Shown piece by piece: positions 11,403 through 20,861 of a stretch of 64,000 nucleotides of DNA. Under the pieces are notes generated by a model. It was not told where the DNA came from, searched no databases, and was given only the letters and a program-made list of their open reading frames with translations. The stretch spans positions 62,001 through 126,000 of the forward strand of contig QCDM01000002.1 of the NCBI GenBank assembly GCA_003280895.1, in the 5' to 3' direction. The stretch is from Prochlorococcus sp. AG-355-I20 (GTDB lineage Bacteria > Cyanobacteriota > Cyanobacteriia > PCC-6307 > Cyanobiaceae). Position numbers and translations under genes: made by a program. Each line of letters opens with the position of its first letter. The first letter of the stretch is position 1.

Positions 11403-11546
11403 ATTCACTTATTTATTTTGTGTTGTAATAAAGGAACCCAATACTCATTTCATTACTCTTGTAAAATAATTTTTAATTTACAATGATTGATTTGTAACAA
11501 TAGTCTAATTTAAGATAGAGTCTCACGAAAAAAAAATAAATTGTAA

Positions 11547-12776
11547 ATGAGTGATTTCATTTTCACTTCAGAATCCGTAACTGAAGGTCATCCTGATAAA
11601 ATATGTGATCAAATTAGTGACGCAGTGTTAGATGCTTTATTGACAGAAGATCCAGAAAGCAGAGTTGCATGTGAAACTGTTGTTAATACAGGTCTTTGTT
11701 TACTTACTGGAGAAATAACTTCAAAAGCAAAAGTCGATTACATAAAACTTGTTAGAAATGTAATTAAAGAAATTGGATACGAAGGCTATAGAGCAGGTGG
11801 TTTTGACGCAAATAGTTGTGCTGTATTAGTAGCACTTGACGAGCAATCACCCGATATTGCACAAGGAGTAAACAAAGCAGATGATTTGGAAGATAATACC
11901 GGAGCTGGTGACCAGGGCATAATGTTTGGCTATGCATGCGATGAAACACCTGAATTAATGCCTTTACCGATTAGCTTGGCACATAGATTAGCAATTCAAC
12001 TTGCCAGAGTAAGGCATGAAAAAGTTCTTAATTATCTACTCCCTGATGGTAAAACTCAAGTAAGCATTGATTACGAAAAAGAGTTACCAGTCTCTATAAA
12101 TACAATTTTAATTTCAACTCAACATAATCCTGAGATTGATGGAATAACAAATGAGGAAGAAATTCGTCAAAGAATAAAAGAAGATTTATGGGCAAATGTT
12201 GTAATTCCTGCTACTGAAGATTTAGAAATCAAACCAAACATTAGCAAAACAAGATTTCTAGTAAATCCTACGGGAAAATTTGTCTTAGGAGGGCCTCAGG
12301 GAGATGCCGGGCTCACTGGCAGAAAAATTATTGTAGATACTTATGGTGGATATGCAAGACACGGAGGAGGTGCATTTTCTGGCAAAGATCCCACAAAAGT
12401 AGATAGATCAGCCGCTTATGCAGCACGTTATGTAGCTAAAAGCATAGTTAAGGCGAAATTAGCAAAAAAAGCAGAAGTGCAATTAAGTTATGCAATTGGA
12501 GTAGCAAAACCAATTTCCATTCTCGTGGAAACTTTTGATACAAGTATTATTTCACAAGCCAATTTAACTGAACTCATTAAAGATAACTTTGATTTAAGAC
12601 CTGCAGCAATAATTAAAGAATTTAACTTAAGAAATCTACCAAAAAAAATGGGAGGTAAATTTTTCAGACAGACCGCATGCTATGGACATTTTGGCAGAAG
12701 AGATCTTGAGCTTCCTTGGGAAAATGTAGAAGAAAAAGCAGCCAAATTAGTAGAGGCTGCTAAAGTCTTTTTATAA
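11547..12776 (+). CDS. metK: S-adenosylmethionine synthase
   Basis: [52 protein letters not shown]. Confidence 0.98.
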   Translation: MSDFIFTSESVTEGHPDKICDQISDAVLDALLTEDPESRVACETVVNTGLCLLTGEITSKAKVDYIKLVRNVIKEIGYEGYRAGGFDANSCAVLVALDEQSPDIAQGVNKADDLEDNTGAGDQGIMFGYACDETPELMPLPISLAHRLAIQLARVRHEKVLNYLLPDGKTQVSIDYEKELPVSINTILISTQHNPEIDGITNEEEIRQRIKEDLWANVVIPATEDLEIKPNISKTRFLVNPTGKFVLGGPQGDAGLTGRKIIVDTYGGYARHGGGAFSGKDPTKVDRSAAYAARYVAKSIVKAKLAKKAEVQLSYAIGVAKPISILVETFDTSIISQANLTELIKDNFDLRPAAIIKEFNLRNLPKKMGGKFFRQTACYGHFGRRDLELPWENVEEKAAKLVEAAKVFL

Positions 12777-12788
12777 AATATTTTTTAT

Positions 12789-14018
12789 ATGCCTGATAAT
12801 TATTATGGAGGGTTAGATTTTGGAACCAGTGGTGCAAGAATATCAATAATCAATCTTAATAAGAAATTAGTATATTCAAATTCAGTTCCTTATACGTACA
12901 GCTTTAAAAATCCAAATTCTTGGATCAATTCTTGTGAAAATCTCTTAGTTAGTCTTCCTATTGAGTTAAAAATTAGCCTTAAAAAATTAGCCATCTCCGG
13001 CACATCAGGAACTTTAATAGCATCCAATTTAAAAGGAGAGCCGATGGGAGAAGCAATACCTTATGATCAAGCATGTATTGAACATAAGATCCTTCTTAAA
13101 TCATTAACTTTCGGAGAAGATCATCTGCGAACTCCATACAGTAGTCTTGCTAAAGCATTAAAACTTATAGATAAATATGGGACTAATATACTTTTACGAC
13201 ATCAATCTGATTGGATCACTGGTTGGTTTTTAAAAGATTGGACTCATGGAGAAGAAGGTAATAATCTAAAACTTGGTTGGGATCTAAAAAAAGAATCGTG
13301 GCCAAAAAGCTATCGAAATACTTCATGGCAAAAATGTTTACCTCAAATAGTAAAAAGTGGAAAAATTATTGAACAAGTAAATTTTGATTTGGCAGAGAGA
13401 TTTAACTTGAATAAAAAATTAATATTAATCTCTGGCACCACTGATTCTAATGCAAGTTTAATAGCTGCAGGTTTAGGAAAAGAAGATGGTCTCACGGTTT
13501 TAGGAACAACAATTGTGGTTAAAAAAATTATTGATAACCCTATAAAAGACAAGGGAATTACAACCCATAGAGTCAATGGAGATTGGATATGTGGAGGAGC
13601 ATCAAATGCGGGATGCGGTATCTTGTCTAAATTTTTTTCTGATTTAGAAATAAAGGAACTCAGTCGACAAATTAATCCATCGAAAAACACTTCTTTGAAT
13701 CTTTTACCTCTTAATAGTAAAGGAGAGAGATTTCCTATTAATAATTCTAATTTAGAGCCTATACTTGGTCCTAGACCAGTAAGTGACTCTCTTTATTTAC
13801 ATGCATTATTCGAAGGTTTAGCTAAGATCGAATTGAAAGGATGGGAAAAGCTTGGTAAACTAACAGGCTCTCTTCCAAAAAAAATTATTACTATTGGTGG
13901 AGGTTCAAAAAACCCTCAGTGGAGAAAAATAAGAGAAAAAATTATAAATATACCAATAGTTTCATGTAATAAAACCACTTCTTTTGGTACTGCTTTATTA
14001 GCGATTAATTCAAAATAA
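12789..14018 (+). CDS. FGGY-family carbohydrate kinase (xylulokinase/ribulokinase-like)
   Basis: GLDFGTSGARISI, GTTDSNASLIAAG, IGGGSKNPQWRKI. Confidence 0.85.
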   Translation: MPDNYYGGLDFGTSGARISIINLNKKLVYSNSVPYTYSFKNPNSWINSCENLLVSLPIELKISLKKLAISGTSGTLIASNLKGEPMGEAIPYDQACIEHKILLKSLTFGEDHLRTPYSSLAKALKLIDKYGTNILLRHQSDWITGWFLKDWTHGEEGNNLKLGWDLKKESWPKSYRNTSWQKCLPQIVKSGKIIEQVNFDLAERFNLNKKLILISGTTDSNASLIAAGLGKEDGLTVLGTTIVVKKIIDNPIKDKGITTHRVNGDWICGGASNAGCGILSKFFSDLEIKELSRQINPSKNTSLNLLPLNSKGERFPINNSNLEPILGPRPVSDSLYLHALFEGLAKIELKGWEKLGKLTGSLPKKIITIGGGSKNPQWRKIREKIINIPIVSCNKTTSFGTALLAINSK

Positions 14019-14106
14019 TAATTTTGGATATTTGATAAAGATATAAAATTTTTAATGAAAAGGGTTTCACAAACTACACATCTTAATTTAAAGTATATAG
14101 GTTAGA

Positions 14107-14179
14107 GCCGGGATAGCTCAGTTGGTAGAGCAGGCGACTGAAAATCGCCGTGTCCCCAGTTCAAATCTGGGTCCTGGCA
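14107..14179 (+). tRNA. tRNA-Phe (GAA)
   Basis: Cloverleaf GCCGGGA...TCCTGGC, anticodon loop ACTGAAAAT; CCA not encoded. Confidence 0.96.
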
Positions 14180-14266
14180 CCTTTAAAACCCTGCCTAAGA
14201 AGTGGTCTTATACTTTTAAGACATCATAACTAGTGATTTTTTGTATTTTTTTTTAATTTAAAATTT

Positions 14267-14788
14267 TCAGTTTTCAAATCTGCAGACTTGACTAATAACA
14301 CCCAAAATCATTTTATCTCCATTTGGATCTTGCCAATCAGCTAAATCATTGAAATTACTATTTGCTTCATCTATGGAGACATCAACATCTCTAAATGATT
14401 TTTCAAAACAATTTATATCCATTGTATAGAGAATATCCTTAGTAATTTCACTTTTTGTTTTGGGTATAAATTTACTCAATACTCTCACAGAACCATCCTC
14501 ATTCCTTTTTATACTTTGCCTATCCCATAACTGCTCTCCATATTCACTTTTAGGGACTCCAACCCATTCATGAGGCAAAGCATCTGATTTTTTTATTGAA
14601 ATACAAAACAAGACGATAAGCGAAAAGATTAAAAAAATGATATCTCTAAAAAATATTGAATTAACTTTATGCTTTGAATCAATCATGAATATATGTGGAA
14701 TACAAAAATCTTTTATTATATGGAAATATAAGATTAAAAATTTGTAAAAATTATTATTGATTAGTATTTCTATTATAGATAGAATCAA
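14267..14788 (-). CDS. Hypothetical protein with N-terminal membrane/signal segment; start uncertain (internal Met at MIDSKHK possible)
   Basis: Single ORF with hydrophobic segment DIIFLIFSLIVLFCISI and Trp/Cys-containing C-terminal part. Confidence 0.6.
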   Translation of the reverse strand: MILSIIEILINNNFYKFLILYFHIIKDFCIPHIFMIDSKHKVNSIFFRDIIFLIFSLIVLFCISIKKSDALPHEWVGVPKSEYGEQLWDRQSIKRNEDGSVRVLSKFIPKTKSEITKDILYTMDINCFEKSFRDVDVSIDEANSNFNDLADWQDPNGDKMILGVISQVCRFEN

Positions 14789-14834
14789 ATATTAAAATTA
14801 AGAATTTACTTCCAATAAATTCAATAAAAAAATA

Positions 14835-15470
14835 ATGAATAAAATACAGAAATTTATCTCAGTAGTTTTTTTTATAGCAATATTTGTTGTATTGATTTAT
14901 TTAATCCAAAATTATGGGATTGAACCTCTAAGGAACAAAATAGAAAGTATGGGGATTTGGGCTCCTTTTGGGATATTCATACTTAGAGGAGTAAGTATTA
15001 TTTTACCTGCCCTTCCAAGTTCAGCTTATTCTCTACTAGCTGGTTCATTATTAGGATTTCAAAAAGGTTACATGACAATAATCTTTTCTGATATCGTTTT
15101 TTGCCAAGCTGCTTTCTTTATTGCAAGAAATTATGGACGGGTTCCTGTACGTAATTTAGTAGGCCCGAAAGCAATGAAAAAGATTGAAAGTTTTAATCAG
15201 AACCAACTAGAAGAAAATTTCTTTCTTATGACTGGTTTACTAATGACTGGCCTTTTTGACTTTCTAAGCTACGCAATTGGTATTGGAGGAACTCGCTGGA
15301 AAATATTTACTCCAGCATTATTAATAAGTCTTCTGATTAGTGACTCTATACTTGTAGCAGTGGGAGCTGGAGTTAGCCAGGGAGCAGGATTATTTCTAGG
15401 AATTGCCCTATTGGGAATGTTTGCTTTAGCGACTCTTTCAGGAATAGCAAAAAATAAAATGCCAAAATAA
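14835..15470 (+). CDS. TVP38/TMEM64 (DedA/SNARE-associated) family membrane protein
   Basis: Multi-TM; LPSSAYSLLAGSLLGFQKGYMTIIFSDIVFCQAAFFIARNYGR. Confidence 0.82.
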   Translation: MNKIQKFISVVFFIAIFVVLIYLIQNYGIEPLRNKIESMGIWAPFGIFILRGVSIILPALPSSAYSLLAGSLLGFQKGYMTIIFSDIVFCQAAFFIARNYGRVPVRNLVGPKAMKKIESFNQNQLEENFFLMTGLLMTGLFDFLSYAIGIGGTRWKIFTPALLISLLISDSILVAVGAGVSQGAGLFLGIALLGMFALATLSGIAKNKMPK

Positions 15471-15588
15471 TAGAACAATTAAAAATTTTTTATTAAAAAA
15501 AGAGAGATATGACATTTTTGCAAACAAGAACTATTTAAATAAGAATTCATGCAAGAATAGTAATCGATTAATTTTTAAAAGTTCTTAC

Positions 15589-15768
15589 ATGACTCCATTT
15601 AGACCGACTTCATATGATCGTCCTGGGGAACAAATATCAACCACACCTTCTGGATTAAAAGTAACTTCTGCAAAGAGATTAATGGTGGATTCAATGGTAC
15701 GAATGATTCAAAAAGCGGAAAATCATTCTGCAGAAGATAAACTTGACGAAGAATCTAACAACAATTAA
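15589..15768 (+). CDS. Small hypothetical protein (59 aa) overlapping the start of the CpeS-like gene; not in supplied ORF track
   Basis: [62 protein letters not shown] start, normal composition. Confidence 0.65.
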   Translation: MTPFRPTSYDRPGEQISTTPSGLKVTSAKRLMVDSMVRMIQKAENHSAEDKLDEESNNN

Positions 15769-16294
15769 TCAATTTATTGATAAAAGCATAGGAGAGTGGA
15801 AAGCCATTAGAAGCACTCATACTTTAGCTTTTCAAGAATTTGAAAACTCAACCAGTAAAATATACATAAGGCATATCAACCCGAAAAATAAAAAAGTTAT
15901 TGAAATTTTTAAAAATTACAACCTAAGTTTTACTCTAGAGATCATGGCTATTGCTATAAAATGGCAAGCTATTAGTGATTGGGAAGATGATGATATTAGT
16001 GAGGAAGATGAGACAATTTTGATATTTTTACCCAAGGATGAAAATTCAGGAATTGTTTTACGAAATAAAGGTTATACAGAATCTTTTATTTCATCATCAA
16101 ATTATTTCTTTGATGAGCAAAATAATTTACATATTAAAACTTTTTACAAATCAACAGTTTCTGAAGAAAGAATTTGCTTTTTATCCACTCACATAAGATC
16201 AAGATTTTCTACTATCAGAAATCTTGAAAATAGTTCAGTAATACAGACATCCCATACTTCTGAAATAAGAAATTTAGCTAGTTTAAAAGATTAA
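15743..16294 (+). CDS. cpeS: CpeS/CpcS-family phycobiliprotein lyase (TTG start inferred)
   Basis: [30 protein letters not shown]-terminal lyase signature; C-terminal [18 protein letters not shown]; adjacent to cpeB. Confidence 0.85.
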   Translation: MTKNLTTINQFIDKSIGEWKAIRSTHTLAFQEFENSTSKIYIRHINPKNKKVIEIFKNYNLSFTLEIMAIAIKWQAISDWEDDDISEEDETILIFLPKDENSGIVLRNKGYTESFISSSNYFFDEQNNLHIKTFYKSTVSEERICFLSTHIRSRFSTIRNLENSSVIQTSHTSEIRNLASLKD

Positions 16295-16790
16295 TTATCC
16301 TTTCAAATTGAAACTCTGTTTCAGATATTAATTTAGGAAGAAAGCCTTTGTTTCCTTGCATATTATTAACTGTTGAATTCAAATCAGAGATAGTTGCATC
16401 TCGCATTAATTCAAAAACCCTTCTTGCATTTCTTAAAGGTACCCCAAGCGCAAGATAAGTATTTTTAAGATCCTTCAAACAACTTTTTTCTAAAACTGAT
16501 TCGTCATTAGAAATTAAAAGATAAGCAACAATCCTTAGGATTATTTCTCCATCTCTTAAACAAACGGACATCTTGTTAGTTGTATTTAAAGATATTTTTG
16601 AATTAACTGAATCTTGATTTTCACAAATCATTGCTGTTACAGCGTCTGCTGCAATTGCATGTGAATTTCTTGTAATAGAAGTTATTGAATCTAATCTTGA
16701 GTTTGCACTATTAATAAATTCTTTTATATTGCTTAAATCATTTAAGTTCTTATCAGCGGACAATAGTTGATTTTCCTTTGAAACTGACAT
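16278..16790 (-). CDS. cpeB: Phycoerythrin beta subunit, reduced high-light Prochlorococcus type
   Basis: NRLDSIT...[12 protein letters not shown]...[19 protein letters not shown]...[15 protein letters not shown] globin-like phycobiliprotein signature. Confidence 0.88.
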   Translation of the reverse strand: MSVSKENQLLSADKNLNDLSNIKEFINSANSRLDSITSITRNSHAIAADAVTAMICENQDSVNSKISLNTTNKMSVCLRDGEIILRIVAYLLISNDESVLEKSCLKDLKNTYLALGVPLRNARRVFELMRDATISDLNSTVNNMQGNKGFLPKLISETEFQFERIINLLN

Positions 16791-16968
16791 TCCTGAAGTA
16801 AAAATTTAAAGATCTTTCTTAAGACTAATACAAAGCTAGTAGAAATAATACAATTTCAAACTTAACGCAACGCTTCTTAATTAATAACTTCATTCCAAAG
16901 TGATAGTTGAAATAATTCAAATAAAAAAATTTTTTCCGCTAATATAAAAATACATTTTTAATAAAGTT

Positions 16969-17175
16969 TTGGATCAAGAAGATTTAAAATTATCAAAAAA
17001 ACTTATTTCCACATACAAAAAGAGATTGGAAAAAGAAATTCTTGACAGAAGTATGAAATTAAAGATGCCTCAAAATAAATTTGAAGAAATAATTAATAAC
17101 AATAATGAACTTATAAATTTAAAAAAAGCTTTAGAAGATCTAGAAACGGAATCTGAATCTCATAGTAAAGTCTGA
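16969..17175 (+). CDS. Small charged hypothetical protein (68 aa; TTG start)
   Basis: ORF with helical/coiled-coil-like composition upstream of the UvrD-like helicase gene. Confidence 0.5.
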   Translation: MDQEDLKLSKKLISTYKKRLEKEILDRSMKLKMPQNKFEEIINNNNELINLKKALEDLETESESHSKV

Positions 17176-17198
17176 TTTTTGAAAAACCCTCTCCAAAA

Positions 17199-19607
17199 GT
17201 GCCTGAAACCAACAATTTCCTTTTTAAGTCCCTAAACAATCAACAACTTCAAGCAGTAAAACATGTTTATGGACCACTATTAGTTGTAGCAGGTGCAGGT
17301 AGCGGAAAAACTAAGGCTCTTACGCACAGAATTGCAAACCTTATTGAGGGTAACTCTATAGATCCCTATAACATTCTCGCAGTCACTTTCACTAATAAAG
17401 CTGCTAAAGAAATGAAAGCAAGATTAGAGGTTCTTCTAGCCCAAGAATTGGCTTTTAATGAATTTGGGCAGCCTTGGACAACTCTTAAAGAAATTGATCA
17501 AAATCAATTAAGAACAAACGTTCACCAAGAGAGGCTTCAGAACCTGTGGATCGGTACTTTCCATTCTTTATTTTCAAGACTTCTGAGATACGATATTGAA
17601 AAATATAATGATCCAGAAGGCCTAAAATGGACAAGGCAATTTTCAATTTACGATGAAACAGATTCTCAAACATTAGTAAAAGAAATTATCAGTCAAGATA
17701 TGAATCTTGACCCAAAAAGATGTGATCCCAAAAAGATTAAAAGATTAATAAGTAATGCTAAAAATCAATGCTTAACTTCTAACGATCTTTTAGAAAAAGC
17801 AGATAATAATTTTGATAAAATAGTTGCAGAAGCCTATAAGAGATACAGAATTTCGCTCTCAAAAAATAATTCTTTAGACTTTGATGATCTTCTACTTTTG
17901 CCTGTTTTCTTATTGAGGCAAAATGATATAGTCAGAGATTACTGGCACAAAAGATTTAAACATATTTTAGTTGACGAATATCAAGATACAAATAGAACAC
18001 AATATGAACTTATAAAATTAATTACGGCTGGAAATACTGAACCAAAAAAATTCTTCAATTGGGAGGATCGGTCAATTTTTGTAGTTGGAGATGCTGATCA
18101 AAGTATTTATAGTTTCAGAGCAGCTGACTTCAGAATTTTAATTGGTTTTCAAGAAGATTTTAAAACTTCAATCAAAGACGATACAAAATCATCTTTAATT
18201 AAATTAGAAGAAAACTATAGGTCATCTTCTAATATCCTTGATGCTGCAAACTCACTAATTGAAAACAACTCTGAAAGAATTGAGAAAGTTTTAAGGGCTA
18301 CTAAAGAAAAAGGGGAACTTTTAACGTTACTCAGCTGTGATGATGAAATTTCCGAGGCAGAAGCAATTACCAATAAAATAAAATCACTCAATAACTATAA
18401 TCAAAACCCAATTTGGAAAAATTTTGCAATCTTATATCGAACCAGAGCTCAGTCAAGAGTATTAGAAGAGTCTCTTGTAAGGTGGCGCATTCCTTATACA
18501 ATTTTTGGAGGATTGCGTTTTTATGATAGAAGAGAAATTAAAGATGCAATAGCATATTTGAAAGTTCTGGTTAATTCTTCAGATAACGTTAGTCTTTTAC
18601 GAATCATAAATGTTCCTAGAAGAGGGATTGGTAAGACTACTATTCAAAAACTTAATGAACTATCTAATAGGCTAAATATTCCATTATGGGAGGTTCTTAA
18701 TGATAAGCAAAGTCTTGTAGAAACAATAGGCAGATCATCAAAAGGCATTAATAAATTTACTGAAGTTATGAATGATCTACTTTGTTATCTTGAAAATTCA
18801 GGACCTGCTCAACTATTACAACTAATCTTAGAAAAAAGTGGTTATTTAAGTGATTTGCTCTCTAGTGGGACTGAAGAATCTGAAGATAGAAGAAATAACC
18901 TACAAGAACTAATTAATGCAGCTACTCAATATGAAGAAGAAACAGAAAGTGGAGATGTAGAGGGATTTCTTTCTACAGCAGCCTTAACAACTGATAATGA
19001 TACGCAGAAAAATAATCCCAACTCTGTAACTCTCATGACTCTGCATAATAGTAAAGGTTTAGAATTTCAAAATGTTTTTATCACTGGGCTAGAACAAGGT
19101 CTCTTCCCTAGTCATAGATCAATAGATACTCCCTCACTTCTTGAAGAGGAAAGAAGATTATGCTATGTAGGTATTACTAGAGCTAAAGAAAGAGTTTTCT
19201 TAAGTCATGCCAGAGAAAGAAGATTATGGGGTGGAATGCGTGAAGCAACAATTCCTTCAATATTTCTTTCAGAAATACCTGAAGATTTAATGGATGGCGA
19301 ATTACCACAAACTGGTGGTGCTTCAATTAGAAGAGATTGGCATCTTGATCGTTTAACTAGAGTTGATCGAAACAATCCAAATGAATTTGTTAACAAACCA
19401 ATCAATGCAGTAAGGAAATTATATTCAGGTCCCAGTAAAGGGAAAAGCTGGATAGTTGGAGATAAGCTAATTCACTCAAAGTTTGGGAAAGGTGAAATCA
19501 TACATATTTTTGGGAGTGGGGAAAAAATATCTTTAGCAGTAAAATTTGGTGATAAAGGAAGTAAAATTCTAGATCCCAGATTAGCTCCAATTCGTTATGT
19601 AAGTTAA
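17199..19607 (+). CDS. UvrD/PcrA/Rep-type DNA helicase
   Basis: VVAGAGSGKTKALTHRIA Walker A, FDDLLLLP, LVDEYQDTN, GDADQSIYSFRAAD, TLHNSKGLEF, RRLCYVGITRAK. Confidence 0.96.
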   Translation: MPETNNFLFKSLNNQQLQAVKHVYGPLLVVAGAGSGKTKALTHRIANLIEGNSIDPYNILAVTFTNKAAKEMKARLEVLLAQELAFNEFGQPWTTLKEIDQNQLRTNVHQERLQNLWIGTFHSLFSRLLRYDIEKYNDPEGLKWTRQFSIYDETDSQTLVKEIISQDMNLDPKRCDPKKIKRLISNAKNQCLTSNDLLEKADNNFDKIVAEAYKRYRISLSKNNSLDFDDLLLLPVFLLRQNDIVRDYWHKRFKHILVDEYQDTNRTQYELIKLITAGNTEPKKFFNWEDRSIFVVGDADQSIYSFRAADFRILIGFQEDFKTSIKDDTKSSLIKLEENYRSSSNILDAANSLIENNSERIEKVLRATKEKGELLTLLSCDDEISEAEAITNKIKSLNNYNQNPIWKNFAILYRTRAQSRVLEESLVRWRIPYTIFGGLRFYDRREIKDAIAYLKVLVNSSDNVSLLRIINVPRRGIGKTTIQKLNELSNRLNIPLWEVLNDKQSLVETIGRSSKGINKFTEVMNDLLCYLENSGPAQLLQLILEKSGYLSDLLSSGTEESEDRRNNLQELINAATQYEEETESGDVEGFLSTAALTTDNDTQKNNPNSVTLMTLHNSKGLEFQNVFITGLEQGLFPSHRSIDTPSLLEEERRLCYVGITRAKERVFLSHARERRLWGGMREATIPSIFLSEIPEDLMDGELPQTGGASIRRDWHLDRLTRVDRNNPNEFVNKPINAVRKLYSGPSKGKSWIVGDKLIHSKFGKGEIIHIFGSGEKISLAVKFGDKGSKILDPRLAPIRYVS

Positions 19608-19612
19608 AACTC

Positions 19613-20854
19613 ATGAACGATATCTCTGATTACATCCAAGGGGAATTAATCAAAACTCCATTCAATCTATATAACCTAATTGCTAAATACATAGAATCTA
19701 ATAACAATACTAAAGTAGCTTTTGTTGGCGGTTATTTAAGAGATTTATTAATTAGTAAATTCCACAAAAAATCGTTTTCTAAACCTGTAGATATTGATCT
19801 TGTTATTGAAGGATCCTCTATTTCTCTTGCAAAATTTATAAAAAAAAATATTGTAAATGTAGATTTATGTTTAATCAAGGAATTTAATTTATACAACACA
19901 GTAGAAATAAATATTAATGACTACAAAATTGATATTGCTTCTGCAAGAAAAGAAATTTATTCTGCTCCTGGCTTAAATCCCAAAGTAAATAAAAGTACTA
20001 TTGAGGAGGATCTTAAGAGGAGAGATTTCAGTATAAATTCAATAGCCTTTGAGGTCTCTACAAGAAAAATCTATGATCTTTATGGAGGAATTTCTGATAT
20101 AAAAAGTAAAAGATTGAACTTACTTCACAGTAATAGTATTTCAGATGATCCAAGTAGATTAATTAGATGTGCAAAATATGCTTCTAGGTTAGATTTCAAT
20201 ATTTCAAATAATTCCCTCAAACAATCTCAAGAAACAGTTAGACAATGGCCATGGAAAAGTTCAGAAACTAATAAGAAAATGATTTACCCTCCTGCACTAG
20301 GCATACGAATAAGGATGGAACTAGCTGAAATTTGCAAACACGATAATTTGACTAATGTAGTTTCGATAATTCATAAATGGGAGATTATCTCAATCTTAAA
20401 TGAAAATATTAAAGTCGATAAAAGGTTTTTAAGAGGACTAAATTGGATTAAGAAGTTAAAGGGAAATCATATTCTTTACTTATTAAAAGATTCAGAAGAT
20501 TTAGAAAAAGTATGTCAAAGATTTTTGGTAAATAATAGTGAGATAAAAATATTAGAAGATTATTTAAATATCAAAAAGATATTAAATACAAACCAAAAAA
20601 ATTTCAATCATTTTTCTCCATCAAGTTGGACAGAATTTATTGAGGACAGAAACCTTAATGATGAGACAGTCAAATTATTAATTTGTGATGGAGGGCCATA
20701 CTGGCGTAACTTATTTAAGTGGTTATTTATTTACAAATTCACAAAATCAAAAAAAGATGGAGAAGCATTAAAAAAAGAAGGATGGAATCCAGGTAAGAAG
20801 ATGGGAAAGGAAATTAAAAGATTAAGATATTTGGAAATTGACAAAATTAAATAG
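19613..20854 (+). CDS. tRNA nucleotidyltransferase / poly(A) polymerase family (CCA-adding)
   Basis: VGGYLRDLLI, DIDLVIEG, RRDFSINSIAF, DPSRLIRCAKYASRL. Confidence 0.9.
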   Translation: MNDISDYIQGELIKTPFNLYNLIAKYIESNNNTKVAFVGGYLRDLLISKFHKKSFSKPVDIDLVIEGSSISLAKFIKKNIVNVDLCLIKEFNLYNTVEININDYKIDIASARKEIYSAPGLNPKVNKSTIEEDLKRRDFSINSIAFEVSTRKIYDLYGGISDIKSKRLNLLHSNSISDDPSRLIRCAKYASRLDFNISNNSLKQSQETVRQWPWKSSETNKKMIYPPALGIRIRMELAEICKHDNLTNVVSIIHKWEIISILNENIKVDKRFLRGLNWIKKLKGNHILYLLKDSEDLEKVCQRFLVNNSEIKILEDYLNIKKILNTNQKNFNHFSPSSWTEFIEDRNLNDETVKLLICDGGPYWRNLFKWLFIYKFTKSKKDGEALKKEGWNPGKKMGKEIKRLRYLEIDKIK

Positions 20855-20861
20855 AAATTAA

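Noticed and set aside
11403-11546. SAM-type riboswitch upstream of metK
   Set aside because: The leader is AT-rich and I could not find a recognisable SAM aptamer core or terminator
13343-13690. 115-aa minus-strand ORF inside the FGGY kinase
   Set aside because: Fully antisense to a convincing enzyme gene; composition is that of a reverse-frame translation
14205-14222. GTCTTA/TAAGAC inverted repeat after tRNA-Phe as a terminator
   Set aside because: Six-bp AT-rich stem with no immediate T-run; too weak to call
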